A DNA stretch of 48,851 bases from JBCDCE01 sp039182515 (GTDB taxonomy: Bacteria > Pseudomonadota > Alphaproteobacteria > Rhodobacterales > Rhodobacteraceae). The notes under the pieces were generated by a model that worked only from the letters and a program-made list of their open reading frames with translations, did not search any database and was not told where the DNA came from. Shown here one piece after another: positions 40,811 through 48,851 of the stretch. The translations under genes and the position numbers were made by a program. Position 1 is the stretch's first letter; every line of letters begins with the position of its first letter. Where the stretch lies: the NCBI GenBank assembly GCA_039182515.1, contig JBCDCE010000028.1, positions 1 to 48,851 of the forward strand. Reading direction: 5' to 3'.

Positions 40811-41803
40811 ATGGTGGATGAAAACATCTCTGATACCTCTATTGCCTCCAAAGCTGAGGCGCGCGCCGCGGGCGAAACAGCAGCGACTGAAGGCAGATTT
40901 GTCCGGCTTATGGATCACTTCAGGCGTGAGTGGCAGATCTACGTGATGCTGCTGCCGATGATCATTTGGTTTGTCGTATTTCTCTATAAGCCCATGTACG
41001 GGCTCCAGGTCGCCTTCAAGGACTACTCCATTTTTCGCGGTGTGGCCGACAGCCCTTGGATTGGCTTTGAGCATTTCCAAACCCTGATCGACAGCGATCA
41101 ATTCTACCGCGCGCTGCGCAACACTTTCCTGATCAGCTTTTATAGCCTGTGTATTGGCTTTCCGGTGCCGATCCTCTTGGCGATGATGTTCAATGAGATC
41201 ACGCACCATTTGTTCAAACGCACAGCCCAAACCATTGTGTATCTACCGCACTTCATCTCGACGGTGATCATTGCGGGTATTGTGATAACGGCGTTTTCGC
41301 CCTCGGCTGGTATCGTCAACCAGATCCTGGGCTGGTTTGGGGTTGAGCCGATCTACTTCCTGATCAAGCCGGAATACTTCCGCCCGATCTTTATTGGCTC
41401 GGGTATTTGGCAAGAGGCCGGGTTCTCGTCCATCGTCTTCCTTGCGGCCATCGCGGGGGTAAACCCGTCGCTTTATGAAAGCGCTGTGATTGATGGGGCA
41501 AGCCGCTGGCAGATGATGTGGAAGATCACGCTGCCCTCCATTTTGCCAACGATCATCATCATGCTGATCATCCGCATCGGGAACCTCCTGGAGGTCGGCT
41601 TCGAGCTTATCATCCTGCTTTATCAGCCTGCCACTTTTGAGACGGCGGATGTGATCAACACCTTCATCTACCGCCAAGGTATCCAGGGCGCGCAGTATGA
41701 TCTTGCGGCTGCCGCTGGGCTCTTCAACGCGGTGGTGGCCTTCGTCTTGGTGATCTCAGCCAACACGATCTCGCGCCGCCTGTCGAATACGTCGCTGTGG
41801 TGA
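40811..41803 (+). CDS. algM1: Alginate-oligosaccharide ABC permease, AlgM1-like
   Basis: A 330-residue permease of the LplB/UgpA-like sugar importer group. A cytoplasmic N-terminal tail of about 45 residues is followed by six hydrophobic helices, and the EAA loop appears as NPSLYESAVIDGASRWQMMWKITLPSILP (about residues 220-250). Length is near that of Sphingomonas AlgM1 (about 324). The start is the ATG at 40811, 4 bp after algS; an upstream reading would overlap algS by 41 bases. It forms the channel with AlgM2. Confidence 0.78.
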   Translation: MVDENISDTSIASKAEARAAGETAATEGRFVRLMDHFRREWQIYVMLLPMIIWFVVFLYKPMYGLQVAFKDYSIFRGVADSPWIGFEHFQTLIDSDQFYRALRNTFLISFYSLCIGFPVPILLAMMFNEITHHLFKRTAQTIVYLPHFISTVIIAGIVITAFSPSAGIVNQILGWFGVEPIYFLIKPEYFRPIFIGSGIWQEAGFSSIVFLAAIAGVNPSLYESAVIDGASRWQMMWKITLPSILPTIIIMLIIRIGNLLEVGFELIILLYQPATFETADVINTFIYRQGIQGAQYDLAAAAGLFNAVVAFVLVISANTISRRLSNTSLW

Positions 41804-41816
41804 GGAGGAACGCGCA

Positions 41817-42698
41817 ATGTCCACAATGAACCTCTATTCCCGCGGCGATAGGCTTTTTGTACGGCTCAATATGCTGCTCGTGGGTCTCTTTGCGCTCTCA
41901 ACGCTCTATCCGTTCATCTATATTGCGGCGGTTTCGCTCAGTGACGGGTCAGCGGCCAGCGCAGGCACAGTATTTTGGCGGCCCATTGGGCTGACCCTCG
42001 CGGCTTATGACTACGTGCTGTCCGAGCCGTTGTTCTGGAGCTCGTACCGCAACACCTTCATCTACACCTTTGGTGGCACCTTTGTGAGCATGCTCATTAT
42101 TGTGCCGGGGGCCTATGCGCTGTCCAAACAGCAGCTCATCGGGCGGCGGTATTTCAACCTCTTTATCGCCTTCACCATGTGGTTCAACGCGGGCCTGATC
42201 CCGTTCTTTCTCAACATGCGCGATCTTGGGCTCATGGACAGCTATTTCGGCCTGATCATCGCTTTCGCCTGTAATGCCTTCAACATCATCTTGCTGCGCA
42301 ACTTCTTTGAATCGATCCCGAAGTCTTTCGAAGAGGCGGCGCGTATGGACGGTGCGAATGAGTTTCAGGTGCTGTGGAAGGTCTATATGCCGCTGTCCAA
42401 ACCTGCGCTGGCCACGATCATTCTGTTTTGCATGGTCTCGCGTTGGAACGGCTTTTTCTGGGCCATGGTCCTGCTCAAAGACGAACAGAAAATCCCGCTT
42501 CAAGTCTATCTGCGCCAGGTGATCGCGACCCTGTCTAACGACGAGGAGTTTGGCGCTTCGCTCCTGAACTACACCTATTCGGCAGAAACGGTCACGGCAG
42601 CTATCATGGTCTGCTCGATCATCCCGGTCCTGCTCTTTTACCCCTTCATTCAGAAGTACTTCAACAAAGGCATCATGCTTGGCGGCGTCAAAGAATAA
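41817..42698 (+). CDS. algM2: Alginate-oligosaccharide ABC permease, AlgM2-like
   Basis: A 293-residue permease of the YtcP/UgpE-like group, equal in length to Sphingomonas AlgM2 as I recall it. Six hydrophobic helices are visible, and the EAA loop is IPKSFEEAARMDGANEFQVLWKVYMPLSKPALA (about residues 160-195). GAGGAACG precedes the start, 13 bp after algM1. It is followed by algQ after a 45-bp spacer containing a strong ribosome site. Confidence 0.78.
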   Translation: MSTMNLYSRGDRLFVRLNMLLVGLFALSTLYPFIYIAAVSLSDGSAASAGTVFWRPIGLTLAAYDYVLSEPLFWSSYRNTFIYTFGGTFVSMLIIVPGAYALSKQQLIGRRYFNLFIAFTMWFNAGLIPFFLNMRDLGLMDSYFGLIIAFACNAFNIILLRNFFESIPKSFEEAARMDGANEFQVLWKVYMPLSKPALATIILFCMVSRWNGFFWAMVLLKDEQKIPLQVYLRQVIATLSNDEEFGASLLNYTYSAETVTAAIMVCSIIPVLLFYPFIQKYFNKGIMLGGVKE

Positions 42699-42743
42699 AA
42701 GCCAGCGCCGCTTCTTAACCCAGTCGGCATAAGGGAGGAACAT

Positions 42744-44282
42744 ATGCGACTAAGATCAATCCTGGCAGCAGCATTGCTGACCACATCAATGACGGCACCT
42801 GTGTTCGCAGAGGGTCATCTTCAAATCACGGATAAGCCCGTTGAGTTCACGGTTCACCTGCACAACAAGCGCTATAACTACGACAGCAACTGGCCGGTTG
42901 AGCAAGCCGCGCGCAAGCTGACGGGCGTCTCTTTGAAGGGCGCGACATTCGGCACCAACACACCCAGCTCGAAAGAGGCGCACAACCTGATGCTGGCCTC
43001 GGGTGATATCCCGCACATCGTGGGTGGTGACAAAATCAAAGACATGGTCAACGAATACGGGCCCCAAGGTGCTTTCGTTCCGCTCAACGACCTCATCGAC
43101 GCGCACGCGCCCAACATCAAAGCCTTCTTCGAAAAGTTCCCCGAAAAGCAAGCTGCGGTGTCGTCCTTTGACGGCAATCTTTACTACATCCCCTATCTGC
43201 CGGACGGCAAATATGGCCGGGCCTACTGGATGCGCCGCGACTGGCTCGACAAGCTTGGGCTTGATGTGCCCTCCAACGTGGATGAGCTCTACGAAGTTCT
43301 CACGGCTTTCCGCAACCAAGACCCTAACGGCAATGGCCTCAAAGACGAAGTTCCTTACTTCGCGCGTCAATGGCCTGAAGTTTTGCGCCTCGTTACCCTG
43401 TGGGACGGCCGGTCTTCTGGGTCTGACACCTATCACGACTTCCATGTTGCAGACGGCAAGATCCAGCACGGCTACGCTGGTGAAGGCTACCGTGAAGGCA
43501 TCAAGAACATCCACAAGTGGTATGAGGAAGGCTTGATTGACGCAGAGATCTTCACACGTGGGTCGTCTGCGCGTGAGTTTTTGCTCTCCGAAAACCTCGG
43601 CGGCATGACCCACGACTGGTTTGCCTCCACATCTGGTTACAACCCAAAGCTTAAAGGCAAAATTGACGGGTTTGATCTTGAAGTGATCGTGCCACCAGCG
43701 TCGATCTCCGGGAAGCGGATCGCGGAGCATCGCCGCATTCCGGTCAAGCCGGACGGTTGGGCGATCTCCTACACCAACCCTGATCCTGTAACCACGATCA
43801 AGTACTTCGACTTTTACTTCACCGAAGAAGGTCGTCGTCTTGCGAACTTCGGTATCGAAGGCGAGCAGTACGACATGGTCGATGGCAAGCCGATCTTCAG
43901 AAAAGAGTTCATGGACCAAGGCCCAGTAAACAGCTCCCTCTATCAGGTTGGGAGCCAGGTTCAGCGTGGGTACTTCCAGGATTTTGACTATGAGATCCAG
44001 TGGACCAACCCAAGTGCTGTCGCGGGCATCGAGCTTTATGACAGCGGAGACTACTTGATCGACCAGTTCTTGGGCGTGGCCTTCAACGAAGAAGAGCAAG
44101 GCGTCTACGACAAGAAATGGAGCCAGATCCAAACTTACATGCTTGAAAAGCAACAGGCTTGGATCCTCGGTGGTGGCGTTGAAGAAGAGTGGGATGACTA
44201 TCTCGCAACCCTCGACAAGATGGGCTTTAACGACGTGATCTCCTCCATGCAGTCAGCCTACGACCGTCAGTATGGCGGCTAA
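42744..44282 (+). CDS. algQ: Alginate-oligosaccharide-binding protein, AlgQ-like
   Basis: A 512-residue periplasmic solute-binding protein with a signal peptide (ILAAALLTTSMTAPVFAEG, cleavage after FA). There is no lipobox. At residues 193-202 it has DPNGNGLKDE, an EF-hand-like calcium site of the kind described in the Sphingomonas alginate-binding proteins AlgQ1/AlgQ2 (about 516 residues); this is the strongest sequence sign that the cargo is alginate. Many Trp/Tyr/Arg residues (GRAYWMRRDWLDK) line the predicted cleft. GGGAGG lies 6 bases before the ATG. A hairpin after the stop may raise its expression. Confidence 0.8.
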   Translation: MRLRSILAAALLTTSMTAPVFAEGHLQITDKPVEFTVHLHNKRYNYDSNWPVEQAARKLTGVSLKGATFGTNTPSSKEAHNLMLASGDIPHIVGGDKIKDMVNEYGPQGAFVPLNDLIDAHAPNIKAFFEKFPEKQAAVSSFDGNLYYIPYLPDGKYGRAYWMRRDWLDKLGLDVPSNVDELYEVLTAFRNQDPNGNGLKDEVPYFARQWPEVLRLVTLWDGRSSGSDTYHDFHVADGKIQHGYAGEGYREGIKNIHKWYEEGLIDAEIFTRGSSAREFLLSENLGGMTHDWFASTSGYNPKLKGKIDGFDLEVIVPPASISGKRIAEHRRIPVKPDGWAISYTNPDPVTTIKYFDFYFTEEGRRLANFGIEGEQYDMVDGKPIFRKEFMDQGPVNSSLYQVGSQVQRGYFQDFDYEIQWTNPSAVAGIELYDSGDYLIDQFLGVAFNEEEQGVYDKKWSQIQTYMLEKQQAWILGGGVEEEWDDYLATLDKMGFNDVISSMQSAYDRQYGG

Positions 44283-44299
44283 GCTTTAAGCCATGTCTG

Positions 44300-44318
44300 C
44301 CTCGGGTTTTGCCCGGGG
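44300..44318 (+). promoter_or_regulatory. Hairpin after algQ
   Basis: CCTCGGG-ttttg-CCCGGGG, 17 bp after the algQ stop. The position parallels the hairpin after tmoX. There is no T-run after it, so it is likely a stability element and not a full terminator. Confidence 0.5.
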
Positions 44319-44362
44319 CGGATCACACAGATTTCACTTTTCCTGTAGCCATAGGACGCGCC

Positions 44363-46681
44363 ATGACCTCCCCGCTTGCCAGTCTCGACGAACCCAAAGC
44401 GGGCCGGCTTACAATTGACTATGGCCCGGATGCCAGCAGTGGTCCGGCCGAAAATCCGCCGCGTTTTACTTGGCTGCCCGTCATTGATGAAGATGCGCAC
44501 TATGTGCTCCGCGTCTCAACAGATCCGGATTTCGCAAAAGCCAAAACCCGGATGTACGAGGACGTGCCGCTCAATTTCTATACGCCCCATGAGGTCTTTA
44601 AGCCGGGGGCATATTATTGGTCCTATGCCGTCTGGGACGCCGAGGCCAAAGCCATTGCCAGCACTTGGAGTGCGACCCGCAGTTTTGAACTTGCGAGCGG
44701 TCTTCCCGAAACGCCTCTTGCGCCGCGCAACGAGCGGCTTGCTAAGGTTGATCTGGGCCACCCAAGGCTTTGGATGACCTCCGGTCGCGTGAAGGACTTC
44801 TCCAGCGCTGTGGCCAAAGATCCGGCGCATTGCACCTGGTCCACCTTCTACGAGAAATCCGTTCAGCCTTGGATGGACCGCGATGTGATGACCGAGCCTG
44901 CGGGTTATCCGGATCACAAGCGCGTCGCCTCCGTTTGGCGCCAAACCTACATTGACCTGCAAGAGCTTTGGTACGCGATCCGGCATTTGGCCATTGGTGG
45001 CAAAGTTACTGGCGATGCCGAGATGACCGCGCGGGCCAAAGAGTGGCTTTTGGAAGCGTCAAGCTGGGATCCGATGGGGGTCACCTCGCGCGCTTACACG
45101 GACGAATGGGCCTACCGGGTCTGCAACGCTCTGGCTTGGGGGTACGACTGGCTCTACGATGCGATGGACGATGCCGAGCGCAAGCTTGTGCGCGTGGCAC
45201 TCATGGCGCGCACCCGCGATATTGCCGAACATGCAATTCTAAACGCCAAGATCCATCTCTTTCCCTATGACAGCCATGCGGTGCGCTCCGTGGCGCTCAC
45301 GATTGTGCCAGCCTGCATCGCGCTTTTGGATGAAGAAGGCTGCGAAGAGGCGCGGGACTGGCTCAATTATTCCATCGAGTTTTTGGCCAATGTCTATTCG
45401 CCCTGGGGCGATAGCGATGGCGGCTGGGCCGAAGGCACGCACTATTGGATGATGGGCATCGCCTATCTCATCGACAGCGCCAACAGGCTCAAATCCTACA
45501 CCGGCATTGATCTTTACAAGCGTCCCTTCTTTCAAAACACCGGGGACTTCCCGCTCTTTTGCAAAGCCCCAAATACCCGGCGCGGCACCTTTGGCGACGA
45601 CAGCACGATGGGCGATTTCGCCTGCATCAAAACCGGCCTCAATCTGCGCCAGTTTGCGGGGGCCACGGGCAACGGTGCCTACCAATGGTATTGCGATGAA
45701 AACCTCAAGCTGAACCCAGGCACAGAGATGGCCTTCTACAATTGGGGCTGGTGGGACACGCATTTCGACGAGCTTGTCTTTCAAACCGATTTCCCGGTGA
45801 TCGAGGCCAGCGCGCCCGAAGGCGGTATGCGTCACTTCAAAGGCATCGGATGGGTGGGCGTTCAACACGCCATGGATGATCCCGATGAGCATATCCAATT
45901 TGTGTTCAAGTCGTCCCCTTTCGGCTCGATCAGCCACAGCCACGGCGATCAAAACGCCTTTTGCATGTCGGCCTACGGCGAGGATCTGGCGATCCAATCT
46001 GGGCATTATGTGGCGTTCAACTCCTCCATGCATCGCAATTGGCGGCGTCAGACGCGCTCGAAGAACGCGATTTTGATCAATGGCAAAGGCCAATATGCTG
46101 AAAAGGACAAATCCATCGCGATGGGGGCCACGGGCCGGATCGTTGAGGCTTCAGAGCACGATGATCATATCTTCATCAAGGGCGATGCCACGGCAGCCTA
46201 TCAAAGCCTCTCGCCAGAGGTCACGCTTGCCGAGCGCGAGGTTTACTTTGTGCGCAACGATTACTTCGTGATCATCGACAAGGTCGATGCCACCGCGCCG
46301 GTCACGGTCGATTTTCTGCTGCATGCGAACACTGCTTTTGAGCTGGGCAAATCGTCATTCCGCAACACGGGCACACGCGCAGGCTTTTATGGCCAAGTTG
46401 TGTGGTCTGAAGCGGGCAAGCCCGAGATCAGCCAGTTCACAGACTTCCCTGATGTGGATCCGGTTGACTACGAGGGCTTGCCCGTCAGTACCTGCCTGAC
46501 CGCGCGCTATCCGGCCGCCACGCGGCACCGGATTGCCACGCTTTTGGTGCCTTACCGACTGGACGCGCCCAAGCGCATTTTCAACTTTATGGACGATCAA
46601 GGCTATGACGCTGATCTCTATTTCACCGATGCCGATGAAAACACCTTCAAGGTTGTTTTGAAGAAGTTGGCCAACACCTAA
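44363..46681 (+). CDS. Exo-type oligoalginate lyase, PL15-like (heparinase II/III fold)
   Basis: A 772-residue enzyme without a clear signal peptide, expected to cut alginate oligomers to unsaturated monouronate in the cytosol. In order: an N-terminal beta domain (residues about 10-115, DUF4962-like), an alpha/alpha toroid (about 130-420) and a heparinase-II/III-like beta-sandwich (about 440-770). His305 and Arg308 in PYDSHAVRS and Tyr361 in GTHYWMMG match, by spacing, the catalytic His311 and Tyr365 I recall for Agrobacterium Atu3025 (776 residues); HSHGDQNAF is the later His motif. The ATG at 44363 has AGGA upstream; a TTG at 44309 would lie in the hairpin. Confidence 0.8.
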   Translation: MTSPLASLDEPKAGRLTIDYGPDASSGPAENPPRFTWLPVIDEDAHYVLRVSTDPDFAKAKTRMYEDVPLNFYTPHEVFKPGAYYWSYAVWDAEAKAIASTWSATRSFELASGLPETPLAPRNERLAKVDLGHPRLWMTSGRVKDFSSAVAKDPAHCTWSTFYEKSVQPWMDRDVMTEPAGYPDHKRVASVWRQTYIDLQELWYAIRHLAIGGKVTGDAEMTARAKEWLLEASSWDPMGVTSRAYTDEWAYRVCNALAWGYDWLYDAMDDAERKLVRVALMARTRDIAEHAILNAKIHLFPYDSHAVRSVALTIVPACIALLDEEGCEEARDWLNYSIEFLANVYSPWGDSDGGWAEGTHYWMMGIAYLIDSANRLKSYTGIDLYKRPFFQNTGDFPLFCKAPNTRRGTFGDDSTMGDFACIKTGLNLRQFAGATGNGAYQWYCDENLKLNPGTEMAFYNWGWWDTHFDELVFQTDFPVIEASAPEGGMRHFKGIGWVGVQHAMDDPDEHIQFVFKSSPFGSISHSHGDQNAFCMSAYGEDLAIQSGHYVAFNSSMHRNWRRQTRSKNAILINGKGQYAEKDKSIAMGATGRIVEASEHDDHIFIKGDATAAYQSLSPEVTLAEREVYFVRNDYFVIIDKVDATAPVTVDFLLHANTAFELGKSSFRNTGTRAGFYGQVVWSEAGKPEISQFTDFPDVDPVDYEGLPVSTCLTARYPAATRHRIATLLVPYRLDAPKRIFNFMDDQGYDADLYFTDADENTFKVVLKKLANT

Positions 46682-46701
46682 AAACCAAGGGACGACACGC
46701 C

Positions 46702-47445
46702 ATGAAACTAGCCGGAAAGACCGCGATCATAACGGGCGCAGGCCGCGACATTGGCGCCGCCGTGGCCGTCAAGCTGGCCTCCGAGGGGGCAAGTGTTGCC
46801 ATCAACTATTTTGCCAGCTCCAAAGGAGCCGATGCGACCGTTGCCAAGATCAAAGGATCAGGCGGCAAAGCCTTTGCGATGCAGGGCGATTTGAAGAAGC
46901 CCGAAGATGTGGCAGCCCTCGTGGCCAAAACGGTTGAAACCTTTGGGAGCATTGATGTGCTCGTGAACAACTCAGGTGGCCTCGTCGCGCGCAAAAAGAT
47001 CTCAGAGATGACGCTTGAGCATTGGAACAACGTGCTCGATCTCAATCTCACGAGCACCTTTTTGATGACCAACGCCTGCCTTCAGCACATGAAAAACGGC
47101 ACAATTGTTAACCTCGCAAGCCAGGCGGGCCGCGATGGCGGTGGGCCAGGCGCTGTGCCTTATGCCACCTCCAAAGGCGCTGTGATGACCATGACCCGCG
47201 GTTTGGCCAAAGAGCTCGGGCCAGACATTCGCGTGAATGCACTTTGCCCCGGCATGATCGACACCGATTTTCACAATGTGCACACGCCTGATGCGGGGCG
47301 TCGCGGCTTTGAAGCCGCCGCCCCTGTGAAGCGGCAAGGCCATGTGGAAGACGCCGCCAATTTGGTGCTCTTTTTGGCTTGCGACGATAGCGCCTTTATC
47401 ACTGGCACAAACATCGACATAAACGGCGGTATGCTGTTTTCATAA
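46702..47445 (+). CDS. SDR-family reductase, probable DEH (unsaturated uronate) reductase
   Basis: A 247-residue short-chain dehydrogenase. The cofactor loop TGAGRDIGAAVAV is at residues 11-23, NNSGG is near 90, and the catalytic Ser-Tyr-Lys set is in LASQAGRDGGGPGAVPYATSKGA; the C-terminal INGGMLF closes the substrate pocket. Its place directly after the PL15 lyase and before kdgF and kdgK suggests reduction of 4-deoxy-L-erythro-5-hexoseulose uronate to 2-keto-3-deoxygluconate, as for the Sphingomonas A1-R enzymes. NADH or NADPH preference cannot be set from the sequence. Start behind AAGGGACG. Confidence 0.8.
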   Translation: MKLAGKTAIITGAGRDIGAAVAVKLASEGASVAINYFASSKGADATVAKIKGSGGKAFAMQGDLKKPEDVAALVAKTVETFGSIDVLVNNSGGLVARKKISEMTLEHWNNVLDLNLTSTFLMTNACLQHMKNGTIVNLASQAGRDGGGPGAVPYATSKGAVMTMTRGLAKELGPDIRVNALCPGMIDTDFHNVHTPDAGRRGFEAAAPVKRQGHVEDAANLVLFLACDDSAFITGTNIDINGGMLFS

Positions 47446-47457
47446 AGGAGCAGCCCT

Positions 47458-47769
47458 ATGTCTGATTTTCCTGTTGTGCCTACGGGCGAAAACGTCAGCC
47501 GCCAGGTTCTGTCGGATCATCCAGACCTTATGGTCGTGGCCTTCCGTTTTGCGGCGGAAGGGGCCGAGGGCGCGCTGCACAATCATTCGCATGTTCAATC
47601 CACCTATGTCGAAAGCGGCCGGTTCCGCTTTAGCATTGGCGATGAGACGCGCGAAGTGGGCCCCGGAGACAGTTTCGTGATCCCCACGATGGTCACCCAT
47701 GGCTGTGTCTGCTTGGAGCCTGGCACTTTGGTGGATTGCTTTACCCCGCGCCGCGACGATTTTCTTTAG
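47458..47769 (+). CDS. kdgF: KdgF-like cupin (unsaturated uronate linearisation)
   Basis: A 103-residue single-domain cupin. Metal-binding candidates lie in HNHSHVQ (His41, His43, His45, Gln47) and VTHGC (His81), the KdgF pattern. KdgF speeds conversion of the cyclic unsaturated uronate from lyases into the open keto form used by the reductase. It follows the SDR gene by 12 bp with AAGGAG before the ATG, and precedes kdgK by 2 bp, so it is firmly in the operon. Confidence 0.82.
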   Translation: MSDFPVVPTGENVSRQVLSDHPDLMVVAFRFAAEGAEGALHNHSHVQSTYVESGRFRFSIGDETREVGPGDSFVIPTMVTHGCVCLEPGTLVDCFTPRRDDFL

Positions 47770-47771
47770 TC

Positions 47772-48680
47772 ATGCGGTTCTTGGCGATTGGTGAATGCAT
47801 GGCGGAGCTGTCGCCTGGATCTCAGGCGGGGGCGTTTAGCTTGGGTTTTGCGGGCGACACCTTCAATACTGCGTGGTATTTGGCCCAACTCGCGCTGCAA
47901 GATGAGGTCGCCTATTTTACGGCCCTTGGGGATGATGCGCTGAGCCAAGATCTGCACGCGTTCATAGCCGACAGCGGTCTTGATGCGGAGCATGTGCAAC
48001 AGGTGCCCGGCGCCACGGTTGGGCTCTATATGATCTCCCTGAAAGACGGTGAGCGCAGCTTCAGCTATTGGCGGGGCCAATCCGCAGCGCGTCAGTTGGC
48101 GGACGATCCAGTTGCCTTGGGCAACGCCATGGCGCGGGCGGATGTGGTCTATGTCTCAGGGATCACACTGGCCATACTCGATGCACCTGCAAGGAATACC
48201 TTTTTGGAGACGCTCAAAAACGCGCGCGCCGCTGGCAAAACCATCGCCTTTGATCCCAATCTGCGCCCCCGCCTTTGGCAGAGTGGCGCTGAGATGTGTG
48301 AGGCGGTGATGCAATGCGCTGAAATAAGCGACCTGGTGTTGCCGTCTTTTGAGGATGAAGCGGATTGGTTTAAAGATGCCTCCGTGCAAGCCACGGCGGA
48401 AAGATATCTCAATGTTGGTGCCAAGAGCGTTGTGGTGAAAAACGGCGCAGGGGCCGTTTATTTCCAAACCACTGATGCAAAAGGAAAGGTGCCCGTTGAG
48501 CCCGCAGCCCAGGTGGTCGACACCACTGCCGCAGGGGACAGTTTCAACGCAGGCATTCTGGCAGGCCTGTCGGGCTCTGATCCCTTGGAGGCAGCCATTC
48601 GCTCCGCCTGTGCGCTCTCGAAACAGGTCGTGCAAGGCAAAGGCGCGCTTGTGCCTTTTGATCCCGAGAGTGTGCTTTAG
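47772..48680 (+). CDS. kdgK: 2-Keto-3-deoxygluconate kinase, PfkB family
   Basis: A 302-residue carbohydrate kinase of the ribokinase/PfkB group. The N-terminal signature is IGECMAELSPG and AGDTFNTAWYLA, the C-terminal one DTTAAGDSFNAGILAGL (catalytic Asp in AAGD, about residues 252-268). ATP plus KDG would give KDPG for the Entner-Doudoroff aldolase, which is not in this window. It starts 2 bp after the kdgF stop; a reading from 47736 would overlap kdgF. It is the last visible gene of the alginate operon. The last 170 bp of the window hold no gene. Confidence 0.87.
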   Translation: MRFLAIGECMAELSPGSQAGAFSLGFAGDTFNTAWYLAQLALQDEVAYFTALGDDALSQDLHAFIADSGLDAEHVQQVPGATVGLYMISLKDGERSFSYWRGQSAARQLADDPVALGNAMARADVVYVSGITLAILDAPARNTFLETLKNARAAGKTIAFDPNLRPRLWQSGAEMCEAVMQCAEISDLVLPSFEDEADWFKDASVQATAERYLNVGAKSVVVKNGAGAVYFQTTDAKGKVPVEPAAQVVDTTAAGDSFNAGILAGLSGSDPLEAAIRSACALSKQVVQGKGALVPFDPESVL

Positions 48681-48797
48681 TGGGGGGTAAGCGCATCCAA
48701 TTGGACGCCAATTGCCTTAACGTTATTTTTATTTCTCACCATGCACTTGGTCGGTAAAGGTTTATAAGATCTTGAGATTTGGAGCGTTTTGGGCCAA

Positions 48798-48851
48798 CAT
48801 GCATACCTTTGGCATACGTACACCTAACGTATGCATCACGTATGCATGTAC
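48798..48851. promoter_or_regulatory. Repeated GCATACGT / ACGTATGC sites at right edge
   Basis: GCATACGT (48812-48819) faces ACGTATGC (48827-48834), and a second ACGTATGCAT follows (48838-48847); a related GCATACC lies at 48801. These spaced inverted half-sites resemble an operator region for a gene beginning beyond the window. Confidence 0.5.

Noticed and set aside
42786..44153. 455-codon open frame antisense to algQ
   Set aside because: The plus strand has a signal peptide, calcium-binding motif and good ribosome site; the reverse reading has no recognisable domain.
1..48851. tRNA, rRNA, prophage, toxin-antitoxin or restriction genes
   Set aside because: None could be supported from the sequence; all longer gaps were checked by eye.

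Overview
The window looks like a chromosomal segment of a marine alphaproteobacterium of the Roseobacter group (Rhodobacteraceae). The protein families, the high GC content, the ATGA-coupled operons and above all the methylated-amine genes fit this placement. No rRNA, tRNA, integrase, insertion sequence or CRISPR array was seen. The annotation was made by reading the sequence and translations only; no database search was run.

Left part (1-7963): the 3' end of a DppBCDF-like ABC importer operon (partial ATPase, two permeases) overlapping a DMT permease. A convergent SnoaL-fold protein follows, then an aldehyde dehydrogenase translationally coupled to an unusual M19 dipeptidase homologue, then a second DMT permease coupled to a 54-residue membrane protein. 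The first 137 bases form a perfect 54-bp inverted repeat that looks like a contig-end artefact.

Central part (8015-36174): an almost complete trimethylamine (TMA) catabolic region. TMA is oxidised to TMAO by Tmm. TMAO is also imported by TmoXVW. Tdm (DUF1989-GcvT) splits TMAO to dimethylamine and formaldehyde, and DmmDABC demethylates dimethylamine to methylamine. GmaS and MgsABC place methylamine on glutamate to give N-methylglutamate, and a SoxBDAG-like complex (called MgdABCD here from context) oxidises it back to glutamate plus formaldehyde. An ammonium transporter lies next to mgsABC. Three separate GcvT-fold units suggest that the one-carbon units pass to tetrahydrofolate. A divergent XRE-cupin / AraC-GlxA regulator pair sits in the middle. 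A CAGGAAA-type motif lies in front of amt, dmmD, soxB/tmoX and the regulator pair, and is a candidate regulon operator.

Right part (36378-48851): a PHP-domain protein, a MATE transporter, a GntR/FCD regulator with two tandem palindromic operators, and an operon for alginate oligosaccharides. The operon holds the AlgS-AlgM1-AlgM2-AlgQ type importer, a PL15-type exo-oligoalginate lyase, an SDR reductase for the unsaturated-uronate product, a KdgF-type cupin and 2-keto-3-deoxygluconate kinase. Together these would take alginate oligomers to KDPG, which suggests life with brown algae or algal debris.

Four copies of a roughly 165-180 bp structured repeat occur, every one between convergent genes, where they may act as bidirectional terminators. 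Several small exported or membrane proteins coupled to tdm, dmmC, amt and the DMT gene are uncharacterised and are the best places to look for new biology.
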